This document shows, one piece after another, positions 1 to 9,000 of a DNA stretch of 38,236 bases. Source of the DNA: an uncultured Clostridia bacterium (GTDB taxonomy: Bacteria; Bacillota; Clostridia; Lachnospirales; CAG-274); the NCBI GenBank assembly GCA_947627855.1, contig CANQXR010000024.1:1-38236 (forward strand). The letters run 5' to 3'. Positions within the stretch are counted from its first letter, which is position 1; every line of letters starts with the position of its first letter. Made by a program: the position numbers and the translations under genes. The notes under the pieces are model-generated. The model saw only the letters and a program-made list of their open reading frames with translations. It did not search any database and was not told where the DNA came from.

Positions 1-118
1 TAGACTGTCGATATTTCCATAGATACGTATTAATCTATAACATATCTCAAAAACTCCCAGAATTATTTTACACTAACTATAATCTGATGCTTCAAACCTG
101 TCAAAGTTAATTATCGGA

Positions 119-147
119 TTGACAAACCGCTTATGAAAACTTAAAAT
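119..147 (+). promoter_or_regulatory. SigA-type promoter of the AEC permease gene
   Basis: A -35 box TTGACA (119-124) and a -10 box TAAAAT (142-147) are separated by exactly 17 bp. They lie 30 bp before a ribosome binding site (AAGGAG, 163-168) and the ATG at 177. Both boxes fit the vegetative sigma consensus closely. Confidence 0.75.
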
Positions 148-176
148 ATACATATCTTATTTAAGGAGCATGAAAT

Positions 177-1100
177 ATGGATATTACATTTATAATAAAT
201 ATGATGTTTAAAATAGTGTTTACAGTAGGCGTGGGCTTTATTTTAAAACGAATGGGAGTAATTGACGACAAGCTTCAGAAAGGACTCAGCGACCTGCTTG
301 TAAAGGGTATCGTTCCATTCAACATTCTTGAGGTGGCCGCCTGCGATTATTCCCGTCAGCTTGCGGCAGGAGTTGGCTTTTCCGCCATAATCTGCACTGT
401 CTATTATATTGCGGCGATCGGGATAGGGCATCTTATTGTAAGAAGGCTTAAAACAGATATAAATTCCAAAAGAGTTATCATAACAATGATAGCCTTTGCA
501 AATGTTGGTTTTATAGGCTTTTCTCTTACAGATGAAATATTCGGCGTTGAAGGAACCTTGTATTGTGTTGTTTACAATCTTTGTTATAATTTGCTGCTTT
601 ACACATACGGACTTAATCTTTTGTCGGGCGGCAGCGGCTTTGACATAAAGACTATTTTTAAAAAGCCGGTTACCCTTGCCTGTATTCTGGCAATAGTTAT
701 ATTCTTTACGCCTGTTTCACTTCCGGACGTGCTTCTTGACAGCATTTCGGGGATTGGGGGAATGGTTTTTCCTGTTTCCATGTTTATAATAGGCTGTGAA
801 ATAAATGATATGAAGCTGTCTATGCTTCTCAAAAACAGATATGCCTATATAGTTTCTGCTTTAAGGCTGCTTATACTGCCTATGATAATGCTTGTCATAC
901 TCAGGGCATTGGGCTTTCACGGAACACTGCCAAGAACGCTTGTAGTTCTTACGGCACTTCCCAGCGGCTCTATGAACATTATATTTGCGGAAAGCTATAA
1001 TTGTTCTCCTAAGCTTGCGGCGCTTACGGTGGTTCAGACGATGCTTCTTATGATTCCCCTGCTGCCAGTAATTACAGCCGCCGCATTTGCTCTTTTGTAA
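177..1100 (+). CDS. AEC family (auxin efflux carrier-like) transporter
   Basis: This 307-residue, very hydrophobic protein reads as an integral membrane permease of the AEC/Mem_trans family. It starts with a membrane segment, has a polar loop near residue 90, and ends in a second bundle of segments holding the short LPSGSMN-type polar break typical of the family (around residues 262-270). About ten membrane spans are expected. Family members export organic acids, amino acids or similar anions; the substrate cannot be told from the sequence. The ATG at 177 has AAGGAG eight bases upstream and its own promoter. The gene is probably monocistronic, because a new promoter lies right after it. The family call is fairly secure; the transported compound is unknown. 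Confidence 0.85.
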   Translation: MDITFIINMMFKIVFTVGVGFILKRMGVIDDKLQKGLSDLLVKGIVPFNILEVAACDYSRQLAAGVGFSAIICTVYYIAAIGIGHLIVRRLKTDINSKRVIITMIAFANVGFIGFSLTDEIFGVEGTLYCVVYNLCYNLLLYTYGLNLLSGGSGFDIKTIFKKPVTLACILAIVIFFTPVSLPDVLLDSISGIGGMVFPVSMFIIGCEINDMKLSMLLKNRYAYIVSALRLLILPMIMLVILRALGFHGTLPRTLVVLTALPSGSMNIIFAESYNCSPKLAALTVVQTMLLMIPLLPVITAAAFALL

Positions 1101-1133
1101 CATAATTGTAAAGCTGAAATAATACTTCTGAAA

Positions 1134-1162
1134 TTGTATTGACGGTTTGTTTATTGTATAAT
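1134..1162 (+). promoter_or_regulatory. Promoter of the propeller-like lipoprotein gene
   Basis: TTGTAT (1134-1139) and TATAAT (1157-1162) are 17 bp apart, 32 bp upstream of the ATG at 1195. The -10 is perfect and the -35 is weaker. A competing TTGACG at 1139-1144 is only 12 bp from the -10 and is less likely to be used. Confidence 0.6.
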
Positions 1163-1194
1163 TTTATTACATAACAATTTCAGAGGGAAAAAAG

Positions 1195-2469
1195 ATGAAA
1201 AAAATACTAATTATATGTTTTACAGCTTTAATTTTGGGCGCCTGCGAGCTAAATACAGATGACGGCGGCGCAAATGACTATCGTCTGACCGAGCAGGACA
1301 AAGTTATTTTCAACAATATACTGGAATCGGAGCTTCAGAGCAACGGCTGGGGATATGATCCGTCGCTGATCAGATTTGGTGAGGGAATTCTGCCCTCAGA
1401 GGGTGACGACAACTATCAGATATTGAAAAACGTAAGCGAAAAAACAGGATATTCTGTTGATTTGTGGCAGGACGGCGAAAAAATGGCTACGGCTTATGCG
1501 GTTATATTTCACCCAAACGGCGATCTTGCAGGCGAAGCACGCTTTTACTTCAAAGACAATACCATTGTGTGCGGTTATTATACATATAACAACCGTATTT
1601 ACAGTATAGACGATGAAACTGTCTTTCTGACCGACCCCGGCTTTGACGCTTATGAAAATGTTGAATTTGAAGGCTCAGACTATACGGAGAGCAGCATAAC
1701 TCTGCCCTTCGATGACTTTCTTGCCGTAAGTCCCAATTCGGGAATTGCTGTTGTAATAGAAAACGACAGACTTGACTTTTATACAATGAGAACAGGCACC
1801 TTTCAGCTGTCAAAATCATATTCACAGTCCGAGCTTGGCTGCATTCCTATTGACGCTGACTTTGACAACGATGGCAGATGCGCCGTTCTCGGCGGAAGAA
1901 GAAACGAGGAGGGGCGCATTGACTCAGGCGATATTATTATACTTGACAGTCTTCTGAATATGCAGAATGAAAATTTCAAGCTGTATGAAGGCTCCTACGA
2001 GCAGCTTGTGTTTGACAACGGAATAATTACTCTTTCGGGAGGTACTGTTATATCGGAATTTGACTGTAAGACGCATCAGAATATAAACAATGTCCATCTC
2101 ATTCACTTTGCAAAATCTATGTATTCATGGGATATTTATGGAAACGGCGCCAGACTTTATACCGTTTCCGATGGCAGCAACCTTTTTGTTTACGACTCAT
2201 CATACAGGCTTTTGTGGAGAACGTACAATTCAACCCGGACATATTCAGACTGCATATATTTTGCGGACACGAACCTTGACGGCATCAAGGAGATGTATGT
2301 TGAAAATATAATAACAGGCACAAGCGACAAATATGTGCTTGATGAAACGGGATTCAGACGGGCGGACTCCATTCGCCCCGACTCCAGACTGCTTCTGGGA
2401 GATTTTGACTGCAACGGCAGATGCGAAATAATTTCGGACGGTCCTGACGGAAAAAAACTGTACAGCTGA
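1195..2469 (+). CDS. Lipoprotein with Asp-rich FG-GAP/VCBS-like repeats
   Basis: This 424-residue secreted lipoprotein has a type II signal peptide: Lys-rich start, hydrophobic core and a lipobox LGAC with the lipidated Cys at about residue 17. The mature part is beta-rich. It carries repeated Asp-rich loops of the DxDxDG calcium-binding kind (DADFDNDGR near residue 220, DTNLDGIKE near 360, DFDCNGRCE near 402), which suggests an FG-GAP/VCBS-like beta-propeller. No enzyme motif was found. Such proteins usually bind ligands or partners outside the membrane; the role here is unknown. The gene has its own promoter and ends at a clear terminator, so it appears to be a single-gene unit. The lipoprotein call is strong; the propeller call is inference from loop spacing. 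Confidence 0.7.
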   Translation: MKKILIICFTALILGACELNTDDGGANDYRLTEQDKVIFNNILESELQSNGWGYDPSLIRFGEGILPSEGDDNYQILKNVSEKTGYSVDLWQDGEKMATAYAVIFHPNGDLAGEARFYFKDNTIVCGYYTYNNRIYSIDDETVFLTDPGFDAYENVEFEGSDYTESSITLPFDDFLAVSPNSGIAVVIENDRLDFYTMRTGTFQLSKSYSQSELGCIPIDADFDNDGRCAVLGGRRNEEGRIDSGDIIILDSLLNMQNENFKLYEGSYEQLVFDNGIITLSGGTVISEFDCKTHQNINNVHLIHFAKSMYSWDIYGNGARLYTVSDGSNLFVYDSSYRLLWRTYNSTRTYSDCIYFADTNLDGIKEMYVENIITGTSDKYVLDETGFRRADSIRPDSRLLLGDFDCNGRCEIISDGPDGKKLYS

Positions 2470-2486
2470 TATATAGACACGATCCT

Positions 2487-2510
2487 ACCGCCCACATTCG
2501 GGCGGTTTTT
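2487..2510 (+). terminator. Intrinsic terminator after the lipoprotein gene
   Basis: A six-base-pair GC stem (CCGCCC/GGGCGG) with a six-base loop is followed by TTTTT, 18 bp past the stop codon. Confidence 0.85.
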
Positions 2511-2536
2511 GTTTGAAAAAAAATTAAAATTGGGGC

Positions 2537-2565
2537 TTGTAAGTTATGGAAATATGTGATATATT
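2537..2565 (+). promoter_or_regulatory. Promoter of rpsB-tsf
   Basis: TTGTAA (2537-2542) and TATATT (2560-2565) are 17 bp apart. Transcription would begin near 2572, leaving a leader of about 130 nt before rpsB, long enough to hold the RNA structure described next. Confidence 0.55.
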
Positions 2566-2613
2566 AATAAATGGTGTTGTTTAACGCCGGACACTTATTA
2601 CACACATAGCTGA

Positions 2614-2670
2614 GGCCTGTGGTACAGTGCTTTTGCGGACGTAGCTCCGCCGGAGTTGCCGCAGGAGGCT
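2614..2670 (+). promoter_or_regulatory. Structured rpsB leader RNA (candidate autoregulatory element)
   Basis: The leader can fold into a three-part stem. The outer helix pairs GGCCT (2614-2618) with AGGCT (2666-2670), the middle helix pairs TGCGG (2634-2638) with CCGCA (2659-2663), and the tip pairs CTCC (2645-2648) with GGAG (2652-2655) around a three-base loop. It stands out as GC-rich in an AT-rich leader and ends just before the ribosome binding site at 2686-2692. Ribosomal protein S2 operons are feedback-controlled through the leader in several bacteria. I do not recognise this as a named Rfam motif. Confidence 0.4.
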
Positions 2671-2701
2671 ATGGAGGAATAACTGAAGGAGGATTTTAAA
2701 A

Positions 2702-3445
2702 ATGAGTGTTATTACTATGAAACAGCTTCTTGAAGCAGGCGTACATTTTGGTCATCAGACAAGACGCTGGAACCCTAAGATGGCAGAGTACATCTTTGCA
2801 GAAAGAAACGGCATCTACATTATCGATCTTCAGAAAACCGTTAAGATGGTTGAGGACGCTTACAATGCAGTTGCTGAAATCACAAAGGACGGCGGAGAGC
2901 TGCTTTTTGTCGGCACAAAGAAGCAGGCTCAGGATTCCATCAAGGAAGAGGCTGTTCGTTGCGGTATGAACTATGTAAACGAAAGATGGCCCGGCGGACT
3001 TCTCACAAACTTCAATACTACAAAGACAAGAATCAAAAGACTCAAAGAGCTTGATGTTATGATCGAGGACGGAACAATGGACGCTCTTCCCAAGAAAGAA
3101 GTTGCCAAGCTTATGCACGAAAAGGAAAAGCTTGAAAGAAACATAGGCGGCATCAAGGAAATGAAGAGAGTGCCCGATGTTATATTCATCGTTGACCCCA
3201 GAAAGGAACATCTTGCTGTTGCCGAAGCACATAATCTTGATATACCTATCGTTGCTATTGTTGACACAAACTGCGACCCCGAAGAGGTTGATTATGTAAT
3301 TCCGGGAAATGACGATGCTATCCGTGCCGTTAAGCTTATTGCATCAAGAATGGCTGACGCTGTTATAGAATCACGTCAGGGTGTATCAAACGATGCTTCC
3401 GAGCCGACAGAGGCTGATACGGAAGAAACTGCTGCAGAAGAATAA
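2702..3445 (+). CDS. rpsB: 30S ribosomal protein S2
   Basis: This 247-residue protein is a full-length member of the bacterial S2 family, part of the small ribosomal subunit. Near its N-terminus it shows the family block [14 protein letters not shown] (residues 14-27), followed by [10 protein letters not shown] (about 95-104) and the IVDTNCDPE block near residue 193. The C-terminal 25 residues are a Thr/Glu-rich acidic tail, which varies among species. The ATG has AAGGAGG nine bases upstream. It heads a two-gene operon with tsf, the usual bacterial order, and follows a leader with an RNA structure that may serve feedback control. Nothing is missing or odd in the protein. Confidence 0.98.
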   Translation: MSVITMKQLLEAGVHFGHQTRRWNPKMAEYIFAERNGIYIIDLQKTVKMVEDAYNAVAEITKDGGELLFVGTKKQAQDSIKEEAVRCGMNYVNERWPGGLLTNFNTTKTRIKRLKELDVMIEDGTMDALPKKEVAKLMHEKEKLERNIGGIKEMKRVPDVIFIVDPRKEHLAVAEAHNLDIPIVAIVDTNCDPEEVDYVIPGNDDAIRAVKLIASRMADAVIESRQGVSNDASEPTEADTEETAAEE

Positions 3446-3462
3446 TATAGGAGGTTATGAAA

Positions 3463-4395
3463 ATGGCTGTTACAGCTGCTATGATAAAGGAATTAAGAGG
3501 ACTTTCAGGGGCAGGTATGAGTGCCTGCAAGGAGGCTCTTGTTGAAGCAAACGGCGATATGGACGCTGCATTTGACATTCTTCGTAAGAAGGGCGCAGCT
3601 ACTGCCGAAAAGAAGGCAGGACGTGTTGCCGCAGAGGGCTTAAGCTTTCCTTATATTTCAGAGGACGGAAAGGTTGCCGTTGTTGTTGAGGTAAATTCCG
3701 AAACAGACTTTGTTGCCAAGAATGAAAAATTCAGAAATTATGTAACCGCTGTTGCTAAGCAGATCGCCGCTTCCGATGCTAAAACAGTTGAGGAGCTTTT
3801 GGAAGAAAAGTGGATCGACGATCCCTCAAAGACAGTAAAAGAGGTTCATATTGAGCAGGTTGCCACAATTGGCGAAAATCTTTCCATAAGACGTTTTGAA
3901 AAGCTTGTAAGCGATGGTTCAAGTCTTTTTGTAAGCTATATTCATGCAGGCGGTAAGGTTGCCGTTATGCTTGAGCTTGCTGCTGACGTAAAGACAGATG
4001 CTGTTGTAGAGGCCGGCAAGGACGTATGCATGCAGATCGCCGCAATGAGCCCCAGATTCGTTGACAGAAATGAGATCTCGGCTGATTTTGTTGAGAAAGA
4101 AAAAGCTATCCTTATCGAACAGGCAAAGAGCGACCCCAAGAACGCTTCAAAGCCCGACAATATCATTGAAAAGATGATTCAGGGCAGACTTAATAAGGAA
4201 TTCAAGGAAATGTGCCTTGTGGATCAGGAATTCGTCAAGGACGACAGCATAACTGTGGGCAAATATCTTGAAAATACAGCTAAGGCTGAGGGCGGAAAGA
4301 TTTCGGCAAAGAAATTTGTACGCTATGAAACAGGTCAGGGTATTGAAAAGAAAAACGAGGACTTTGCCGCAGAAGTTGCAAAGGCAATAGGCTAA
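3463..4395 (+). CDS. tsf: Elongation factor Ts
   Basis: EF-Ts is the guanine-nucleotide exchange factor that regenerates EF-Tu-GTP in the cytoplasm. The 310-residue product has the N-terminal UBA-like domain (IKELRGLSGAGMSACKEAL), the EF-Tu-contacting TDFVAKN motif near residue 80, two core subdomains and a C-terminal helical part. An in-frame ATG at 3457 is only two bases from the AGGAGG at 3449-3454, so the ATG at 3463, eight bases away, is chosen as the start. It lies 17 bp downstream of the rpsB stop and is co-transcribed with it. The operon ends at a strong terminator directly after this gene. Confidence 0.97.
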   Translation: MAVTAAMIKELRGLSGAGMSACKEALVEANGDMDAAFDILRKKGAATAEKKAGRVAAEGLSFPYISEDGKVAVVVEVNSETDFVAKNEKFRNYVTAVAKQIAASDAKTVEELLEEKWIDDPSKTVKEVHIEQVATIGENLSIRRFEKLVSDGSSLFVSYIHAGGKVAVMLELAADVKTDAVVEAGKDVCMQIAAMSPRFVDRNEISADFVEKEKAILIEQAKSDPKNASKPDNIIEKMIQGRLNKEFKEMCLVDQEFVKDDSITVGKYLENTAKAEGGKISAKKFVRYETGQGIEKKNEDFAAEVAKAIG

Positions 4396-4403
4396 AAAAT
4401 CAT

Positions 4404-4440
4404 AAACGCCGAATGGGTTCATACTCATTCGGCGTTTTTT
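4404..4440 (+). terminator. Terminator of the rpsB-tsf operon
   Basis: An 11-12 bp stem (arm ACGCCGAATG) with a ten-base loop is followed by a run of T, starting nine bases after the tsf stop. It is one of the strongest terminators in the window. Confidence 0.92.
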
Positions 4441-4499
4441 ACACAATAAAAACCTTTTCCATAAATTCTGCTCCCCTCCCCTGCCCACACACCAATATT

Positions 4500-5150
4500 G
4501 AAACCCTAGTCCTGCTCATAAGAAAATACCTTCAGAAACACAGTCAAGCTCCCAAACTTAGCCGGTGGCTCGTTCTGCTCATATAAAGGAATTGAAAGGG
4601 CCATCGCTTGCAAACGTTCTGAAAAGTACGTCTTTCACACCGCTTTATCACACCTGCCGCTTAAACGTTTTTTTACTTGCTTTTCTTTACCGCCTTACCC
4701 GTAAATGGGTCAGTATACTCATTTAGTGTTAATTGGCAATATGTTTCTCCCATCAATTGATTTTTATGTATTCCTCTATTTTTTTCATTTCGGATATCCC
4801 ATTAATTCTGATATACTATATTGGGGGTTATCCTCACCAACATATGTACATGGTCGGCACAACCTTCTCCTTATGTTATCTTTATTCCTTTTCTTTCACA
4901 CTGTTCTATCATTATTTCTCTATATCTGCTTTTATCTTGCTATATATTATTTGTCGTCTGAATTCTGACGCAAACACAATATGATATTTGCATTCCCATT
5001 TTGTATGTGTTGAGCTTTTTTTGACGATTTATTCATCTTCTTGCCTCCTTGCTTCTTTGGTGTGAAGTCGCGCTCATTCCTATTTTAGCACAGGAGACTT
5101 TTTTCTTATAGCTTAAGCTGTTGGGTCCTCACCTGCATAGCAGGCTTTTT
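4500..5150 (-). mobile_element. Decayed IS200/IS605-family element
   Basis: The stretch carries a broken IS200-type tnpA (next entry) plus non-coding flanks that look like the ends of such elements. Downstream of tnpA, on the minus strand, there is a segment resembling the right-end region (GCCACCGGCT near 4560). Upstream is a perfect five-base hairpin (5132-5144). These elements have no terminal inverted repeats, only subterminal hairpins, so the outer limits given are approximate. The two plus-strand open frames at 4705-4984 are antisense shadows of this relic. Confidence 0.6.
4673..5036 (-). pseudogene. IS200-type transposase TnpA relic (HUH/Y1), frameshifted and deleted
   Basis: Reading the minus strand in three frames gives consecutive pieces of a Y1 transposase. 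The start follows AAGGAGG (5044-5050) and gives a THTKWECKYHIVFA-like segment ending in RRQIIYSKIKAD. After a frame change comes EQCERKGIKIT, a stop, then GCADHVHMLVRI with the catalytic HxH pair. Another frame gives ISELMGYPK. After a gap, KKIEEYIK and QLTLNEYTDPFTGKAVKKSK end the protein. About 35 residues are missing between MGYPK and KKIEEY; this is where the nucleophilic tyrosine normally lies. With at least three frame breaks and the active Tyr lost, it cannot work. Family recognition is by eye but rests on several ordered motifs. Confidence 0.8.
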
Positions 5151-5151
5151 T
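5132..5151 (+). terminator. Short hairpin with T-run
   Basis: CCTGC (5132-5136), loop ATA and GCAGG (5140-5144) are followed by C and six T. It could terminate plus-strand transcripts. It may instead be the subterminal end hairpin of the IS200 relic. Confidence 0.5.
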
Positions 5152-5305
5152 GCCGCAAAGCAATTTTTTATCATTTGAAAATTCCCTTAAATAAGCATTT
5201 TCCAAACGCTCAGCCCAAAATTATCGACCGACTTTTTATTAAATCTACCTTTCTTTTCAATAACTTTTATGATATAATAATTTTGAAAACAGCATAAATA
5301 CTGTT

Positions 5306-5391
5306 GTTGCTACGTTACCTATGAGGGGTTGAAGCTATTTGCCGGCTGTACGGAAACATTGGTTGCTGCGGTTTCTATTGGGTATTAAGGT
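5306..5391 (+). repeat. Possible pair of degenerate CRISPR-like repeats
   Basis: A 30-base stretch at 5306-5335 contains ACCTATGAGG and ends GGTTGAAGC. It resembles the 3' half of CRISPR repeats of the ACCTATGAGG-AATTGAAAC type that I recall from clostridia. A second stretch 56 bp later (5362-5391) shares 19 of 30 positions by my alignment, leaving a 26-bp spacer-like interval. No third copy and no cas gene is visible. This could be chance similarity. Confidence 0.2.
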
Positions 5392-5452
5392 TAATATTTT
5401 TATGGAGCTTTTTTTGATTTTGTGTTTATGTTGTGATTCTTTATGTGGGCAT

Positions 5453-5499
5453 AAAAAATCTGCTTATTGCACTGTAAAATGCAATGGGCAGATTTTTTT
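5453..5499. terminator. Bidirectional terminator-like inverted repeat
   Basis: AAAAAATCTGC (5453-5463) pairs with GCAGATTTTTT (5488-5498), and inside it ATTGCA pairs with TGCAAT around a short loop. The A-tract on one side and T-tract on the other suit termination in both directions. It sits in a gene-poor scar, so the gene it once served is not evident. Confidence 0.6.
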
Positions 5500-5692
5500 A
5501 TGAATATATTTGTAGGGCTTATGATTTTTGCTATAATGAACTGTTTTAAAAATTTCGGGAATTTTCTGACTTCTGTTTTTGAATTTTTTGTAAAGCATGG
5601 AGTTTTTTATAAAAGGTTTTTGTTTATCATGCCGGTGGGCGGTTATAAAGATTTCGGATATTGGGCGGCTTTTTGGCTGTCTGATGAGTAAT

Positions 5693-5908
5693 TCAGTGGA
5701 GGTCTGGGAACGGAATTATCTGAAAAAAGGCATAAAAATCAAGACACAGGAAAAGGGTGTAACATATCTGCCGCACAACCTCAATGCCATTAAGCTCCGA
5801 CATTAACCGCTCTATTATGTAAATGTTATAATCGTTTCCCTTTTCGTTGGCTTGTTTTTTTCTATAAAGCGTCTCTCCCTCTCCGATTCTTATTATATTT
5901 TCTGAAAG
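5693..5908 (-). other. Unassigned short open frame in the scar region
   Basis: The stretch 5500-5984 has no convincing gene. On the minus strand one frame stays open for 72 codons, with the only ATG at codon 36 (5801-5803). It reads ...GEGETLYRKKQANEKGND...LMSELNGIEVVRQI..., which has a protein-like mix of charged and hydrophobic residues. There is no ribosome binding site, and the last 25 residues look random. A plus-strand frame (5467-5691) overlaps the inverted repeat and is judged spurious. It may be a gene fragment; no family was recognised. Confidence 0.2.
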
Positions 5909-5984
5909 TCAATAGCGGATATGTTGACGGTTGGGTCAGGTTGGTATGATGAAATTTATCGGTAAATATTTTTCGGGAATATAT

Positions 5985-6013
5985 AAAAAAGCCCAGTTGT
6001 TCTGAGCTTTTTT
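5985..6013 (-). terminator. Terminator of the BspA-like gene
   Basis: AAAAAAGCCCAG (5985-5996), a five-base loop and CTGAGCTTTTTT (6002-6013) form a stem 63 bp beyond the stop of the minus-strand gene at 6076. The run of A on the plus strand gives the U-tract for minus-strand transcripts. It could also work in the other direction. Confidence 0.8.
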
Positions 6014-6075
6014 GTGGTATAAGCTGTCGGCTGATATACCGACTGTTTTCTGTTGCAGGTTATCAATTATTATAT

Positions 6076-9000
6076 TTAGTCCACTTTATAGACCGCTGAC
6101 TTTGTATTCGGATCCCAGTCTACGGTTACGCCCAAGGCATTTCCCAAGGCTCTGAAGGGTATATACATTCTGCCATTCTTTATTTCGGCTCTGACACCGT
6201 TTTCCATAGTGATGGGCGTGCCGTTTTTGTACATCAGACTGCTCTGGGCTGTAAAGCTGAGAGTGTTTCCGTTTACAGTTATAACGGCTGTTTTGGTGTC
6301 CGGGTTCCAGCTTATGTCAGGGCTTGTGTCGGCGTCCTCAAGACTGCCGCCGCCTATGGCAAGAGCCGCAAAGCGCAGAGGAACAAGTGTCGAACTGCTT
6401 TCAGCCTGTATATAAGGCGCTGCATCTGTGACATACTCCCTGTCGCCAACCTTGATTACATTTTTTCCTATATATATTCTGATTTCCTTTGATACTGCCT
6501 TTTTGTCCGATGATGCTTCTGCTGTTTTTTCCGCCGCAGACTCCGTTGACTTTTCCGATGTGGCTTTGGATTTATCTCCCGAACCTATTACTGCCTTTCC
6601 TGAGGAGTGTCCGCCGCCGGAGGAGCCGCCCGAAACCCGATTCGGGGCAGCTTCGGTGCTGCTTTGTGTTTCCGTTGTGCTTTCGGTGTCGGTTTGGGCT
6701 TCCGTGCTTGTTTCGGTATCTTCCTCCGGATTATAGTAGGTTACTTTAAATCCGTTTTCATCTGCCCATGTATCGGCATAAGAGCCTTTTACAACATAAA
6801 AAACAATATTTTCGCTGTCACAGCCGGTAAATGCATAGCCCCCTATTTCCGTTACGCTGTCGGGAATAGTTACCTCTGTAAGACCGGTACATTTGTAAAA
6901 TGCGGAATATGCTATGGAAGTAACTCCCTCAGGTATTGTTATCTTTGTAAGACCGGTACATTCACGAAATGCCATTGAGCCTATAGATGTTACACCGTCC
7001 ATTGTTATGTCTTTAAGACTTGCACAGCCCTCAAAAGCAACGCGTTCAACAGTCGTAACGCCGGTGGGGATAATTACAGACTCCAGACCGGCACAATCTT
7101 GGAACACACCTACACCCATACTTTCCACCGCTTCGGGAATGGTTATATTTTTAAGGGCTGCACATCTTTTAAAAGCATAATCACTTATAGATGTAACCGT
7201 ATTGGGAACAGTTATATCCGTAAGACCGCTGCACCCATCAAACAGTGAATTTTCTATTGTTGTAACTCCGTCGGGAATTGCAATTCTGGTAAGCTTGCTG
7301 CAATTGTTAAATGCAGCCGTTCCCAAAGAAGAAACATTGTCGGGAATAACTATCTCCGTAAGACCCGAGCAGTCGGCAAAGGCACAACTGCCTATGGATA
7401 TAACGCTGTCGGGAATAGCTATATTTTCAAGACTTTTGCAGCCGCTGAAGGCATAGTCACCTATTTCCGTAACGCTTTGGGGAATTACAACACCTTTAAG
7501 ACGATCACATTTTCTGAATGCGTATTTGCTTATTGTCTTTACTCCATCGTGTATTTCCACATATTCCGCTGCGACAGGAACGCATATTATTTCCGTTTTG
7601 GCTTTATCGTACATAACTCCATTTTCTGAGGAATACACCGCATTATTTTCGTCTACGTTTATGCCTGTCAGACTGACACAGCCATCGAATACAGAATTCC
7701 CCACAGAGGTTACGTTTTGGGGAATGTTTATTGATGTGAGGTTTTTGCAGTCAGAAAAAGCACTGTCCTCTATTGTTACAACGCTGTCGGGAATAGTTAT
7801 TTCAGTCAGATTTGTACATTTTGAAAATGTATTTGTCTTTATAGAATCAATGCCGTTTGGAATAACTGCCCTTTTCAGATTTGTGCAGCCGTAGAACGCA
7901 TAACTGCCTATTTCAGCAGTACTGTCGGGAATAACAATTTCTGTCAGACCGGTACAGCTTCTGAATGCGGAACCGGCTATAGTAGATACATTTTCCGGTA
8001 TGGTGATCCCCGAAAGTAAAGAGCAGCTTCTGAAAGCAGAATCCCCGATATATGTGACATTTTTAGGTATGGTTATATCTGTCAGCTTGCCGCAGTTTGC
8101 AAAGGCATAGTCTCCTATCGATGTAACTCCCTCAGGTATGTCCACTCTCACAAGTCCGCTGCAATTCTGAAATGTATGTCCTCCGACAGAAGTAATACCG
8201 GAAGGAATTGTTATTTCCGTAAGCCCCCGACAGCTGTCAAAAGCGCCATCTCCTATTGACGTAACGCTTTCGGGTATTGTAATTTCTGTGAGAGAAGAAC
8301 AATATCTGAATGCAGAACTGCCAATATTAGAAACATTTTCCGGCATGGTGAGCTCCGCAAGACCGCTGCAGCTTTCAAAAACAGAATTTCCGATATTAGT
8401 AACACTGTTCGGAATATCTATACTTGTTAATGACCGACAGCCATAGAACGCATTATCGGGTATTTCATTTTTCCATCCAAACTCATAATCATATCCTCCG
8501 CCTATGGGTCCTGCTGTCTTAAAACCACAGCCGGCGAATGCACCATTTCCGATATGTGCAACATTTTCCGGAATGGTTATGTCTGTCAGCTTTTCGCAGT
8601 ATGCAAAGGCATCGTCGCCTATGGAAACAACTCCGCTTGGAATATTTATTTCCGTAAGACTGCTGCACTTCGAAAAAGCTTCCTCTCCTATGGACACAAC
8701 GCTTTCGGGTATTGTGATTTCCGCAATATTGCCGGATTCAAATGCCCCTTTTCCTATGGCTGCCACATCGACCTCGCCTATTTTACTCGGTATAACAGCA
8801 CTTGTCACACTCTTATCAGCGCCTGTTATCGTTCCTGTGGATTTGTCAAAATAGATACAGCCGCCGATTATATTTTCGTCCTCATATGGAATAATCGTAT
8901 CTTCGGTTTCCTCTTCTGGAGTATCCTCACCCGAAGTTTCCTCACCCGAAGTATCCTCGCCCGGAATATCCTCGATTGGAATATCCATGCCCGGAATATC

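Noticed and set aside
4705..4984. Two overlapping hydrophobic plus-strand open frames
   Set aside because: They are antisense to the IS200 transposase relic, lack ribosome binding sites and consist of low-complexity Phe/Ile/Ser/Tyr-rich sequence.
5040..5100. Possible CRISPR or attachment site near the IS200 relic
   Set aside because: The segment is the upstream region of the transposase relic; no direct repeats with regular spacing or core duplication were found.
5467..5691. Plus-strand frame of 74 codons
   Set aside because: Its start lies inside the inverted repeat at 5453-5499, with no ribosome binding site and Phe-rich, random-looking sequence.
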